From the NCBI GenBank assembly GCA_018716135.1, contig DVKG01000006.1, forward strand, positions 62,001-126,000: 64,000 nucleotides of DNA. The letters run 5' to 3'. Position numbers and translations under genes: made by a program. Below are positions 1 to 8,293 of this stretch, one piece after another. This DNA comes from Scybalosoma faecavium (GTDB lineage Bacteria; Bacillota; Clostridia; Christensenellales; Christensenellaceae). Every line of letters begins with the position of its first letter. The first letter of the stretch is position 1. Below the pieces are notes generated by a model. That model made no database searches and was not told where the DNA came from. It saw only the letters and a list, made by a program, of their open reading frames with translations.

Positions 1-214
1 GCAGTCCGGGCGTATCTAAAAAAACAATCTGATATTCTGATTTGGTGAGCACTCCCACCACTTTATTTCTTGTCGTCTGCGCTTTATCCGACACTATAGC
101 CACCTTTGTGCCTAAAAGCGCATTCATAAGGGTTGATTTACCCACATTCGGGCTTCCCATTATCGCTATAAATCCCGAGCGGTAGTTTTCATTATAATCT
201 TCAAAATATTGCAA
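1..214 (-). CDS. era: GTPase Era, N-terminal part (cut by window edge)
   Basis: Ribosome-associated GTPase for 16S rRNA maturation and 30S assembly. Only the first 71 codons are inside the window. They start at a TTG at 214, six bases after an AGGAGA ribosome site at 221-226. The translation shows the G1 loop GSPNVGKST, the G2 segment SDKAQTTRN and the G3 motif FLDTPGL, the typical Era order and spacing. The KH domain lies outside the window. It is the last visible gene of the phoH-yqfF-ybeY-dgkA-era cluster, 28 bp after the kinase/phosphatase gene, which matches the Firmicute arrangement. Confidence 0.95.
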   Translation of the reverse strand, partial: MQYFEDYNENYRSGFIAIMGSPNVGKSTLMNALLGTKVAIVSDKAQTTRNKVVGVLTKSEYQIVFLDTPGL

Positions 215-242
215 AATATCTCTCCTAATGTTATTTTCAGCT

Positions 243-962
243 TTAGAGTGCAAGCCAGTTTGCAAAATAGAACAGCAGAATTGTTATAAGCACGCCTATT
301 ATGGCGCCCGCCGCAACTTCAGAAAACGTATGCACATTCGTCTCCATTCTGCTCTCCGCCACCAGCACGGCCATAATACAAGCGAACGACGTTATCACCG
401 TATCTCTGCCGACCAAAGCCATAGCCGCGAACAGAGCAAATGCCAAAGCCGTATGGCCGCTGGGCATTCCGCCATGGATATAGCTTCCCTTTCGCTTTGT
501 GCTCTTAGCTTTAATTATTATGACGCATACGCAGACTAAAAACATGCTCGCAAATATCACATGCGCAGGCAAATTCTGAATCGTTGTCTCCATAGAAAGA
601 AATACGCCGCGCGCGCTGCTCAGCTTTCTGTAAAATACCAAATATCCGACTATCAGCGAGTTTACCGCAGCCAACAAAACAGCTCCGGCCGCCACATTTT
701 TTGCTATTTTAGCGTATTCGTTGTACTTTTCAGTAATAAGATCTACGACAGCTTCCACAGCTGTATTAATCAGCTCTGCAAAAAAAACAAATGTAATAGT
801 CAGCGCCAGAGCAATCATCTCGTAGCGCGTACAATGAGTGACTACCCCGGCTATAACAACGAGCGTCGCCACAATAACGTGAGTGCGCATGTTCTTCTCG
901 CTGCCGAAAGCGTGAACTATTCCGGCGAAAGCATTGTTTACGCTGTTTATAAAGCGTCTCAT
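243..962 (-). CDS. DgkA-type undecaprenol kinase fused to PAP2 phosphatase
   Basis: A 239-residue membrane protein made of two enzymes. Residues about 1-115 are a diacylglycerol/undecaprenol kinase (DgkA family): the ELINTAVEAVVDL motif and the AKIAKNVAAGAVLLAA segment are clear. Residues about 120-239 are a PAP2 lipid phosphatase with PSGHTALAF and the SR-x5-H motif SRMETNVHTFSE; the last acidic position is Glu rather than the usual Asp, and the first PAP2 motif is weak. Known functions predict phosphorylation of undecaprenol and dephosphorylation of an undecaprenyl-pyrophosphate-like lipid, so the fusion could serve carrier-lipid recycling. Its start overlaps the ybeY stop by 4 bp (ATGA), so it is translationally coupled. 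Confidence 0.9.
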   Translation of the reverse strand: MRRFINSVNNAFAGIVHAFGSEKNMRTHVIVATLVVIAGVVTHCTRYEMIALALTITFVFFAELINTAVEAVVDLITEKYNEYAKIAKNVAAGAVLLAAVNSLIVGYLVFYRKLSSARGVFLSMETTIQNLPAHVIFASMFLVCVCVIIIKAKSTKRKGSYIHGGMPSGHTALAFALFAAMALVGRDTVITSFACIMAVLVAESRMETNVHTFSEVAAGAIIGVLITILLFYFANWLAL

Positions 963-1441
963 ACTCTGCCCAGCGCCTCTCTCTGTCTCGCCCGCATTTT
1001 CAGCTCGTCATCTTTGTCTATGTGATCGTATCCCATCAGATGCAGCACGCCGTGGACGCACAGAAAACAAAGCTCCTCTTCCAGAGTATTCCCGTATTCC
1101 GCGGCTTGTTCCTCCGCACGTTTCACGCATATCGCAATATCGCCTAAAAATCCGCTCTCTATATCCACCTCGCAGCCCTCTGCTGCAAGCTCGCTTATAG
1201 GTTGTTTTATGTCCAGCTCAGGAAAACTGAGAACGTCAGTAACTCTGTCAATATCTCTGAACTCAGCGTTAAGGCGCTGTATCTCTTCTTCTGTTGTAAG
1301 AAGTACGCACACTTCGGCATATTCCAGCCCTTCCAGACGCACGGCATTTTCCATCGCATTCTGCATCGCATCCAAAGTGCTTTGGCTTACAGATATCTCC
1401 TCCGTAGAGTATTCATCGCAAAATTCACATTGTAGTCTCAT
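959..1441 (-). CDS. ybeY: Endoribonuclease YbeY
   Basis: Zinc endoribonuclease acting in 16S rRNA 3'-end processing and ribosome quality control. The signature HGVLHLMGYDH near residue 130 supplies the three metal-binding histidines. I chose ATG 1441 (161 residues, normal for the family) because a GGAGG sits just upstream and the N-terminus then starts MRLQCEFC. The frame stays open upstream, but only over the end of the phosphodiesterase gene. The start lies 17 bp inside that gene, so the two are coupled. Confidence 0.93.
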   Translation of the reverse strand: MRLQCEFCDEYSTEEISVSQSTLDAMQNAMENAVRLEGLEYAEVCVLLTTEEEIQRLNAEFRDIDRVTDVLSFPELDIKQPISELAAEGCEVDIESGFLGDIAICVKRAEEQAAEYGNTLEEELCFLCVHGVLHLMGYDHIDKDDELKMRARQREALGRV

Positions 1442-3626
1442 GCTTGTCCTCCGTAGCTCTGCGCATATTGCGCTTTTCATCTCCCGGATATTTAATCCTC
1501 TGATGGTTCGCCCCGCGAAACACTCCGATAAAAGCATGCTCTATTGCACGAATCTCCGGTCTGCTCAGCGGGCAGTCGTCCAACTGTCCGTCATCCTGTT
1601 TTGATTTTATCAGTTTGCTTACGTGGTCTTCCAGCTCGCCTTTTTGTGCGCTTTTATTCGCGCGGACAGCCGCTTCCACTACATCCGCGAGCATTAGTAT
1701 ACCCGCTTCTCGAGTGTTTGGCCGAGGGCCGTTGTACCTGAAGATCTCCTCTTTCACATTTTCATCCAGCTCTTTTGCTTTATAATAGAAGAAAAGAGCC
1801 AAACTCGTGCCATGGTGCTGTTTGATAATATCCACAACGCGGCGCGGCAATTTATACCTTTCGGCTAATTCAACGCCTTTTGACACATGTCTTATTATCA
1901 GCTTGGCGCTCTCCTGCGGAGGCATGCTGTCGTGCGGATTACACGTGTGCAGCTGGTTTTCTTTGAACATCTGCGGATTCCCTATTTTCCCTATATCGTG
2001 ATAGTAAGACGCTACTCTCACCAAAAGCGCGTCCGCTCCTATCGCCTCTGCGCCTGCCTCAGCCAGATTGGCAACCATCATACTGTGATGATATGTTCCC
2101 GGAGCTTCTATCATCAATCTTTTGAGCAGAGGAGCAGTCGGATTGGCTATCTCCAACAGCTGCATGGGAGTATCCAGCGAGAATACCCTCTCCCAGACGG
2201 GGAGCAGCCCTACAGATACAAATCCCGCCGCCAATCCGTTCAGCAGACCCATGAGCATAAAATGCACCACAGATGACAAATGTCTGCCGTCTAAGATACA
2301 AAAGCATAAGTATATAAGCACGTTGACACAGCCCGCCACCGCGCCCGCTGCGACAAATTCGCCGCGGTTCTGCCTTTTTCGCAATGTCAGCACAGCCGCA
2401 AAAACTCCCAAAATACTCGCGGTGAGCATTCGCATATTTTCCTCGCAGAAGAACATGCCGTCGGACGGAGTCGTAAGATAACAAATCATTATAGACATAA
2501 GCGTGCCCAAGGTTATCGCAGACCTCTTCCGCATAAATGCCGACGCTACTAAAACCGGCAGGAATACAGGCGTCGCCAACAAGCTTAACGACTTGACCAC
2601 TATTTCAATAGCGACACAAATAAACATAAGCAGCGCGAGGCTGAGATTAGCCCTGAATGAAAATCTCAGTTTCGGCTCTAATATGAACATATACAGAATC
2701 CACGATCCGTATATTACCAACATAAGTATTCCGCCTGAAAGCCAGCGCATGCCGTGTGACTGCCCGTCTGATATTATGCCCAGCTGCATCATGAGATTAT
2801 AGTTAGCTTCCGTTATTACATCGCCTTTTTGTACTATATTTTGCCCTGTTTTGTACACGACTTCGCTGACAGCATCGGCCGCCGCTTTTCTGCTGCTCTC
2901 TGTTGTTTCACTGTCAAATATTTTATTTGCCTTTATCGTCCCTCCGGCTATGTTTGCAGCCAAGTCCGCCATCTCAGGCGAATAGTTCTTCTCCGACGTC
3001 AGCACGGACGCCAAAGAGTTCACAAATTCTGCGGTATCGTCCTGAGTAAGACCTGAGCTCATTCTGTTGGAGACCAGAGATGTGAGATCAGTCTTTAAAG
3101 AAAGAAGCTGAGACTGAGTGGACGCGGCTATGGCGTACACATTTTCATCCGTTATATATTCGCTTAGCTTCTGTTTCAAATTAGAAACTATGCTCTGAGT
3201 GAGAATGACATCCCAATCTATCCTATCCGGACTGAAACTAGATTCTGATTCATTAGTCTGTTCGAGATAAAGCGTCCTCGCCGACTGACGAACCTGCTCC
3301 GCAGCCGAAAAATCCGCCGATATTTTATCGAGCGTATCCTGCGTCACGGACGAATCCAGCTTATACACGGCGTCTACCTTTGCCATCGCTTCTTCACGCG
3401 CAAGCTCCGTGCTGTATTCATCTACCACATCTTTGGACGCGGTATACGTCTGAGGAGATATATCTCCAACCTTGACCGAACTGCTGGTTGGAATTGTACT
3501 CAATACACCTGCAATATAGCAAAATGCAAATGCCGCCAAATATACCAGCGCAATAGCTATGATTTTATTCGTTTTTATATTTTTTTGCAGAGGCTCTGCC
3601 AAATTCACTCTGGTGTGCTTACTCAA
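1425..3626 (-). CDS. 7TMR-HD family c-di-AMP phosphodiesterase (YqfF/PgpH)
   Basis: A 733-residue membrane enzyme. It has an N-terminal transmembrane helix (about 22-45), an extracytoplasmic 7TMR-HDED region (about 60-280), a block of seven hydrophobic segments (about 290-480) and a cytoplasmic HD domain. The HD domain shows GTYHHSMMVANLAE and ASYYHDIGKIGNP with the metal-binding His/His-Asp residues. Family members hydrolyse cyclic di-AMP. The start is a TTG with an AGGAGA site upstream. A promoter lies at 3679-3707, so the gene heads the yqfF-ybeY-dgkA-era unit even though phoH is upstream on the same strand. Confidence 0.93.
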   Translation of the reverse strand: MSKHTRVNLAEPLQKNIKTNKIIAIALVYLAAFAFCYIAGVLSTIPTSSSVKVGDISPQTYTASKDVVDEYSTELAREEAMAKVDAVYKLDSSVTQDTLDKISADFSAAEQVRQSARTLYLEQTNESESSFSPDRIDWDVILTQSIVSNLKQKLSEYITDENVYAIAASTQSQLLSLKTDLTSLVSNRMSSGLTQDDTAEFVNSLASVLTSEKNYSPEMADLAANIAGGTIKANKIFDSETTESSRKAAADAVSEVVYKTGQNIVQKGDVITEANYNLMMQLGIISDGQSHGMRWLSGGILMLVIYGSWILYMFILEPKLRFSFRANLSLALLMFICVAIEIVVKSLSLLATPVFLPVLVASAFMRKRSAITLGTLMSIMICYLTTPSDGMFFCEENMRMLTASILGVFAAVLTLRKRQNRGEFVAAGAVAGCVNVLIYLCFCILDGRHLSSVVHFMLMGLLNGLAAGFVSVGLLPVWERVFSLDTPMQLLEIANPTAPLLKRLMIEAPGTYHHSMMVANLAEAGAEAIGADALLVRVASYYHDIGKIGNPQMFKENQLHTCNPHDSMPPQESAKLIIRHVSKGVELAERYKLPRRVVDIIKQHHGTSLALFFYYKAKELDENVKEEIFRYNGPRPNTREAGILMLADVVEAAVRANKSAQKGELEDHVSKLIKSKQDDGQLDDCPLSRPEIRAIEHAFIGVFRGANHQRIKYPGDEKRNMRRATEDKHETTM

Positions 3627-3678
3627 AATATGTCTCCTGACGATTATGTAATATGTAAATCCTTCCCTTATAACTCAC

Positions 3679-3707
3679 ATTATACACAACTCTGCACGTT
3701 TTGTACA
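3679..3707 (-). promoter_or_regulatory. Sigma-A promoter for the yqfF-ybeY-dgkA/PAP2-era unit
   Basis: Read on the minus strand, TGTACA (-35, 3702-3707) is followed by a 17-bp spacer and TATAAT (-10, 3679-3684). It lies between phoH and yqfF and gives a leader of about 45 nt. Confidence 0.7.
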
Positions 3708-3765
3708 GCTTCCGGTCATATAGCAATGGCAGAAAAGACGCTTGTCAATTCTGCCGTTAAAAAAG

Positions 3766-4767
3766 CTATTTTATTCTCTTTATCTGCCTCGGCTGCTGAC
3801 GTTTTTCTGCCTGCGCCTTCTCCGCCTTTTCGAAAGCTTTGACAATATCACGCACAAGTTTATGCCTGATAACATCTCGGTTGTTCAATCTCATGACCGC
3901 TATATCGTCTACCGAGCCTAATATGGAGGCGCACCGTTCCAGTCCCGAATCGTTGGCTTTGGGCAGGTCTATTTGCGTTACATCTCCGGTGAGCACCATC
4001 TTTGAGCCTTCTCCGAGTCTTGTGAGAGCCATTTTCAAGGTAGGGAGAGACGCATTCTGTGATTCGTCAATTATGACCCGCGCTCTGTTAAGCGTTCTGC
4101 CTCGCATATATGCCAGCGGCGCAATTTCTATTATGCCTCGTTCTTGGAGCTTCTTTGCTTTTTCTCCGCCAAGTATGTCGTTCAGCGCATCATACAAAGG
4201 CCGCAGATAAGGATCTACCTTTTGCGCCAAATCACCCGGCAGGAAGCCCAGCCTCTCCTCTCCGGCTTCTATCGCCGGTCGGCTCATAACTATGCGCTCT
4301 ATCTCTCCGCGCTTCAGCTCTGCGACAGCCTGAGCTACGGCGAGGAATGTCTTTCCCGTACCTGCGGGGCCTATACATATAGTCACTGTATTCTCCTGCA
4401 AGGCTTTGACATAGTTCTTCTGACCTATGGTTTTGCATCGTATAGGCTGAGCACGATGAGTAAGCACTACTACATCCTTAGACGCTTTGAACGCATCCTC
4501 AACCTCATCTGTACGCACGAGCTCCAACATACGCGATACATACATAGCGTCTATGCTCTCGCCTTCGTCATGCGCTCGCATAAGTGAATTTATAACTGCG
4601 GACGCCAGCGTAACGCCGGGTTCTTCTCCTATTATATCTACGTTGGAGTTCCGCAGAACTATAGTTACGCCGAGATCCTTTTCTATTATCTTTATGTTTT
4701 CATCATACGCTCCAAAAACAGCCTGCTGCTGCTCCAGCGTATCAAACTCTATCTGTTCGGACTGCAA
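3766..4767 (-). CDS. phoH: PhoH-like P-loop ATPase
   Basis: A 333-residue PhoH-family protein. The N-terminal third (about 1-110) is the small nucleic-acid-binding-like region. The ATPase domain has Walker A GPAGTGKTFLAVA near residue 137, the Walker B-like VIIDESQNAS and the LTGDVTQIDLP segment typical of PhoH. The biochemical role is poorly known; in Firmicutes it sits with ybeY, which suggests RNA metabolism. It starts at a TTG five bases after AGGAGG and has a near-consensus promoter at 4809-4837. Confidence 0.92.
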   Translation of the reverse strand: MQSEQIEFDTLEQQQAVFGAYDENIKIIEKDLGVTIVLRNSNVDIIGEEPGVTLASAVINSLMRAHDEGESIDAMYVSRMLELVRTDEVEDAFKASKDVVVLTHRAQPIRCKTIGQKNYVKALQENTVTICIGPAGTGKTFLAVAQAVAELKRGEIERIVMSRPAIEAGEERLGFLPGDLAQKVDPYLRPLYDALNDILGGEKAKKLQERGIIEIAPLAYMRGRTLNRARVIIDESQNASLPTLKMALTRLGEGSKMVLTGDVTQIDLPKANDSGLERCASILGSVDDIAVMRLNNRDVIRHKLVRDIVKAFEKAEKAQAEKRQQPRQIKRIK

Positions 4768-4808
4768 AAAAACCTCCTAAAAATACCGTGATCTGTTGTT
4801 TCCGTTTC

Positions 4809-4837
4809 ATTATAATGTATGCGAAACTTTTTTTCAA
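4809..4837 (-). promoter_or_regulatory. Sigma-A promoter of phoH
   Basis: Minus strand TTGAAA (4832-4837), 17-bp spacer, TATAAT (4809-4814), about 45 bp upstream of the phoH start. It is back-to-back with the promoter of the divergent gene. Confidence 0.85.
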
Positions 4838-4861
4838 TAGGCAAGCTTTGCAGTGAAAAAC

Positions 4862-4890
4862 TTGACGTTTTTTCCCTCCGGGTTTAAAAT
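4862..4890 (+). promoter_or_regulatory. Sigma-A promoter of the unknown gene at 4924
   Basis: TTGACG (4862-4867), 17-bp spacer, TAAAAT (4885-4890), followed by GGAGG at 4911-4915 and the TTG start at 4924. Confidence 0.8.
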
Positions 4891-4923
4891 ATATCTGCAC
4901 TTCAAAAGCAGGAGGTTTTAGCT

Positions 4924-5490
4924 TTGATTATACGTGGATTCAACGAGGATGACGCGGCAGCGGCCGCGAAGCTTCTTATAGAGAAACGCAGCGGGCTTTT
5001 TGCCGGTCTTGATAAAGAAGAACAGCTCTACGCCGCAGAATACCTGGCGAGAAGATTTTATCTGAACCCCGGATTTTCGGCTCTGCTTCTGGAAAAAGAC
5101 CCCGAGGCTCTCATGCTCAGCGCATTTCCCGGAGACGCCGGAGACTGCGAAAACTGGTACAACGCCACGTCAAAGCATCTCGAGGAGTCAAAACTTCAAC
5201 ACATCTTGCCGTACAAATCTTATTTCGACGAGTGTATTGTATCTGCTCTTGATGATCTGGACGTAGGAGAAATACTTGTATGCCTCTTTATCGCCTCTTC
5301 AGACAGGCATACCGAGCGGCTCATGACTCGGCTCGTCCAACGCTGTCAGATACACGGCGTTAAAACCATGTATGCTCTCGCACTTCTGCCCGAGGATGCT
5401 GAACATTGGACCGCACAGGGATTCGCTCTCGCACGAGATATTGGTGAACACGGCGCCAAACTGCTTCGCATGGAAGTCCCTGAATATTAA
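4924..5490 (+). CDS. Protein of unknown function, possibly GNAT-like fold
   Basis: I do not recognise this 188-residue soluble protein. It starts at TTG 4924, eight bases after GGAGG, with its own promoter and a terminator directly after the stop, so it is a single-gene unit inserted between the divergent phoH and the convergent yqfD. The N-terminus (MIIRGFNEDDAAAAAKLLIE) and the C-terminal rhythm (short strand, GVKTMYALALLP, then AEHWTAQGF) recall N-acetyltransferase-like folds, in which a conditional x-x-Y/W-x-x-x-G-F element closes the domain. I do not see the usual Q/R-x-x-G-x-G/A acetyl-CoA loop, so catalytic activity is doubtful. Confidence 0.75.
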   Translation: MIIRGFNEDDAAAAAKLLIEKRSGLFAGLDKEEQLYAAEYLARRFYLNPGFSALLLEKDPEALMLSAFPGDAGDCENWYNATSKHLEESKLQHILPYKSYFDECIVSALDDLDVGEILVCLFIASSDRHTERLMTRLVQRCQIHGVKTMYALALLPEDAEHWTAQGFALARDIGEHGAKLLRMEVPEY

Positions 5491-5496
5491 AACCTC

Positions 5497-5522
5497 AAGA
5501 CAGATTTATATCTGTCTTTTTT
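5497..5522 (+). terminator. Terminator after the unknown gene
   Basis: A 9-bp perfect stem (AAGACAGAT/ATCTGTCTT) with a TTAT loop runs into a T-run that overlaps the convergent yqfD stop. Confidence 0.85.
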
Positions 5523-6666
5523 ATTTTTTGCCAATTTGCTCAGACGCCACCAATGTCAGCGTTACCGTAACCTTCCCCCCTCCATGCTCACTGACGCAGG
5601 AAAAATCTTTCACCTCCGCGTCGTCCGGTACTGAACGCATGGCTTTTTTATACGCTTCTTCCTCGGCCGCAGAAACAGCGGCTCGCAGGTTTTTATCTGT
5701 CGGAGTTTTCACACCTTCAGAGAGTGTATTTTTAATTATATGAAGCGGAAACACCGTTCCTTTTCCCAAAATAATATCTTTACTGTCCGTCACTTCCGAC
5801 AGCTCAAATTCGTCTCCCCCGATTTCCAGCAGCGTATTTCCGAACAGCTCAAATCTAACCGAATCAGACGTTCTTCCCGTCGGGGACAGCTCGTAGTCAA
5901 TATAATCCCGCGTTACGCTGGCAGAATACGTAACGTCAGCCATCACTTCTCCTTTAGCCGCAACATTAAACTGAGTTTCATCTTTTGTGTAGCTCCCCGC
6001 TATCAGCTCATCTCCCGCCGATACAATATCCCCTTTTTCCACTACAGCGCTGCCCTCTCTGCATATCACCTGCGTCACTACGCCCGACTTCGCCGCTATC
6101 ACGCTGCCCGGAGTCTCGTCCTCTATATCCGGAACAGGCGTTCCCTCATCTACAGTAACGGAAAGATTCACTCCGTCAAACTGAGCGTGAGCATATGAGA
6201 GCGTCGGAAAAGTACGCCTCAGCTCCAAAGCAACCTCATCCAGATCTATACTTCCTTTAAATCTCACCGGCGTCCATCCGTTCTCCTTCAATACTGAATA
6301 AACGTCAAACTCGCTGATGCTGCTCAAGCCTGTTATATCGACGCCAAGGCACAAATGAGAACATACAAATATAGAAAATATGCCGACAATCAGCAAAAGC
6401 GACAACGCCCACCTTTGCCTTGCATATATCAGCGCGCCGGGGAACCCGCCGAATTTTATCACCCGTATCTTCACCCGCGAGTTCATACTTTTAAGCTTAA
6501 AATAACTAAACGCGGGTATCTTGCTGACTATCGTGGAGTATGATATACGAACAGTGTCCATAAATTTGACCCCGCGCACCGCCGCCGCGCTGACGAAGCC
6601 CTCCAGCCCCAGCCCTTCCAGCTCTACTATCACATACCCTTCCAGCAGGCGAAGCAGCTTTTCCAT
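5521..6666 (-). CDS. yqfD: Sporulation protein YqfD
   Basis: A 381-residue membrane protein of the YqfD family, a mother-cell sporulation protein in Bacillus and Clostridia whose exact role is unclear. Visible parts are a soluble N-terminus beginning MEKLLRLLEGYV, one hydrophobic helix near residues 85-110 (ALSLLLIVGIFSIFVCSHL) and a long extracytoplasmic C-terminal region. I chose ATG 6666 because GGAGG at 6673-6677 lies directly upstream; the frame extends nine codons further but only into yqfC. yqfC ends 10 bp before the start, so the two form an operon. Confidence 0.9.
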   Translation of the reverse strand: MEKLLRLLEGYVIVELEGLGLEGFVSAAAVRGVKFMDTVRISYSTIVSKIPAFSYFKLKSMNSRVKIRVIKFGGFPGALIYARQRWALSLLLIVGIFSIFVCSHLCLGVDITGLSSISEFDVYSVLKENGWTPVRFKGSIDLDEVALELRRTFPTLSYAHAQFDGVNLSVTVDEGTPVPDIEDETPGSVIAAKSGVVTQVICREGSAVVEKGDIVSAGDELIAGSYTKDETQFNVAAKGEVMADVTYSASVTRDYIDYELSPTGRTSDSVRFELFGNTLLEIGGDEFELSEVTDSKDIILGKGTVFPLHIIKNTLSEGVKTPTDKNLRAAVSAAEEEAYKKAMRSVPDDAEVKDFSCVSEHGGGKVTVTLTLVASEQIGKK

Positions 6667-6676
6667 ATCTTTCCTC

Positions 6677-6961
6677 CTAGACTCCGGTCTCAAAGCAGAC
6701 AGAGCGTATGCGCCCTGTCAAGACGATTTCCTCAGAGGACATTCGCCTCAGAGTCAGCTCCTCTCCTTCTACGGAGACTATTATCCTGCTGCCGCGCACG
6801 CGCACCTGCTCATCCGTATACTTCAGTATCTCTTCACAGCCTGTTATCGTACAGCCTTCGTTTTCAAATACTGTTATATTCGCACCTTCGAGCCTTAGCT
6901 CAGGCGAGAATTCAAAAACATGTGTGTTTTTCTTTTTCGGCGCACTTCTCTTGCGTTTCAT
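6677..6961 (-). CDS. yqfC: YabP/YqfC family sporulation protein
   Basis: A 94-residue protein. After a basic N-terminus it contains the YabP/YqfC pattern: PELRLEGANITVFENEGCTI, then LKYTDEQVRVRG and a closing beta-rich segment with GRIRSV. Homologues are made in the mother cell under sigma-E and encoded directly before yqfD, as here. Its promoter (6990-7014) fits sigma-E, consistent with a sporulation-specific operon. Confidence 0.88.
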   Translation of the reverse strand: MKRKRSAPKKKNTHVFEFSPELRLEGANITVFENEGCTITGCEEILKYTDEQVRVRGSRIIVSVEGEELTLRRMSSEEIVLTGRIRSVCFETGV

Positions 6962-6989
6962 ATTCGCCTCCCTGCCATGCTTTTTTATT

Positions 6990-7014
6990 TGTATGACAGT
7001 TGGAATGACGTTAT
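6990..7014 (-). promoter_or_regulatory. Candidate sigma-E (sporulation) promoter of yqfC-yqfD
   Basis: On the minus strand, ATA (7012-7014) is followed by 16 bp and CATACA (6990-6995), continuing AAT. This matches the sigma-E pattern ATA / CATACA-T and not a sigma-A promoter. It sits about 30 bp upstream of the yqfC start, just past the rpsU terminator. Confidence 0.65.
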
Positions 7015-7028
7015 GTTTCTGAACTCAC

Positions 7029-7057
7029 AAAAAAGCAGCCCACACAAAGTGGACTGC
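7029..7057 (-). terminator. Terminator of rpsU
   Basis: Minus-strand 9-bp stem (GCAGTCCAC/GTGGGCTGC, one G-U pair) with a 5-nt loop, followed by six T. It separates rpsU from yqfC. Confidence 0.9.
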
Positions 7058-7080
7058 CTCAATTACAATAATCAAGCCGA

Positions 7081-7254
7081 TTAGCGTTTTCTCTTTCTGG
7101 CTGCCTCAGCTTTTTTCTTTCTCTTAACGCTGGGCTTTTCGTAATGTTCACGCTTTCTAATCTCAGCCAGAACGCCAGCTCTTGCGCATTTTCTCTTGAA
7201 TCTTCTCAGAGCGCTCTCCAAGCTTTCGTTTTCTCCAACACGAATTTCAGACAT
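7081..7254 (-). CDS. rpsU: 30S ribosomal protein S21
   Basis: A 57-residue protein starting MSEIRVGENESLESALRRFK, followed by KREHYEKPSVKRKKK and a strongly basic tail, which is unmistakably S21. It binds the small subunit near the 16S 3' end. The start is ATG 7254 with a G-rich GGAGG-type site at 7266-7270. A consensus promoter at 7363-7391 gives a leader of about 100 nt. A terminator follows directly, so it is a single-gene unit. Confidence 0.97.
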   Translation of the reverse strand: MSEIRVGENESLESALRRFKRKCARAGVLAEIRKREHYEKPSVKRKKKAEAARKRKR

Positions 7255-7362
7255 TTCTCTCCCCCCCTCCTGACTTACGCTTTGCTTTTCTCATTTCCTT
7301 ACGTCACAAAAGGACGCAAGCGGGAGAATATCACTGAACAAGTAAGTGTTTTTACTTTCAAC

Positions 7363-7391
7363 ATTATATTACACCCGACAAATAAAGTCAA
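7363..7391 (-). promoter_or_regulatory. Strong sigma-A promoter of rpsU
   Basis: Minus strand TTGACT (7386-7391), 17-bp spacer, TATAAT (7363-7368). Confidence 0.88.
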
Positions 7392-7440
7392 CCTCAAATA
7401 CGAAGGAAATTAATGAACTTTAATCCGACGCCCTGCCGAA

Positions 7441-8292
7441 TCAAACCGCATGGAGATTCTTCATAGAAATGTCGAGTATCGGAGAAGAATGCGTCAGCGC
7501 TCCGCTGGATATATAATCCACCCCGATGGATACATAACGCTCCACATTTTCTCTGGTGACATTGCCCGAGCATTCTGTCTCTGCTCTGCCGTCGATTATG
7601 TCTATCGCTTCTTTCATCATTTCAGGCGTCATATTGTCCAGCATTATTATATCTGCGCCCGCCTCCACAGCCTCGCGCACCATATCCAGATTCTCAACCT
7701 CTACTTCAATCTTACGCACAAACGGCGCATACTCTTTAGCCATCTGCACAGCCTTGGTCACACTGCCCGCCGCGCCTATGTGATTATCTTTGAGCAGCAC
7801 TCCGTCAGACAGATTGTAGCGATGATTGTACCCGCCGCCGACTCTGACCGCATATTTTTCGAATATCCGCATATTCGGAGTAGTCTTTCTCGTATCGAGA
7901 AGCTTGGTTTTACTCCCTTTGAGCAGCTTAGCGATTGAATTCGTATAAGTCGCAATGCCGCTCATACGCTGCAAATAGTTAAGCGCAACGCGCTCTCCGG
8001 AGAGCAGCACGCGAATATCTCCCGTGACCGCAGCCATCTTCTGCCCGGCTTTTACTTCGTCGCCATCCTTGCAGAAAAATTCTACTTCAGTCTCGGGATC
8101 AAGCAGCTCGAATACGCGTTTGTATACATCCAATCCTGCTATAATTCCGTCCTGCTTGCAGATCAGCTCTACTTCGCCCTTCTGATATTCGCGCATAACC
8201 GAGTTTGTAGTTATATCCTCGCTCGTTATGTCCTCTCTCAGCGCCTGCAGTATCAGATTGTCTGCATTCAGCATCATCGTAACGTCGTTCAT
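7441..8292 (-). CDS. nadC: Nicotinate-nucleotide pyrophosphorylase (quinolinate phosphoribosyltransferase)
   Basis: Converts quinolinate and PRPP to nicotinate mononucleotide in NAD synthesis. The 283-residue protein shows the family signatures TRKTTPNMR, the GGGYNHRYNLSD substrate loop, LLKDNHI and the C-terminal barrel sequence SSGALTHSSPILDISM. I chose ATG 8292, just after an AAGGAGG inside the nadB 3' end; the nadB stop is one base upstream of the start, so the two are tightly coupled. It is the third gene of the nadA-nadB-nadC operon. Confidence 0.95.
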   Translation of the reverse strand: MNDVTMMLNADNLILQALREDITSEDITTNSVMREYQKGEVELICKQDGIIAGLDVYKRVFELLDPETEVEFFCKDGDEVKAGQKMAAVTGDIRVLLSGERVALNYLQRMSGIATYTNSIAKLLKGSKTKLLDTRKTTPNMRIFEKYAVRVGGGYNHRYNLSDGVLLKDNHIGAAGSVTKAVQMAKEYAPFVRKIEVEVENLDMVREAVEAGADIIMLDNMTPEMMKEAIDIIDGRAETECSGNVTRENVERYVSIGVDYISSGALTHSSPILDISMKNLHAV

Positions 8293-8293
8293 G

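Noticed and set aside
3733..3760. Hairpin GGCAGAA/TTCTGCC after phoH as terminator
   Set aside because: No T-run follows on the minus strand; it could leak, so I did not list it as a terminator.
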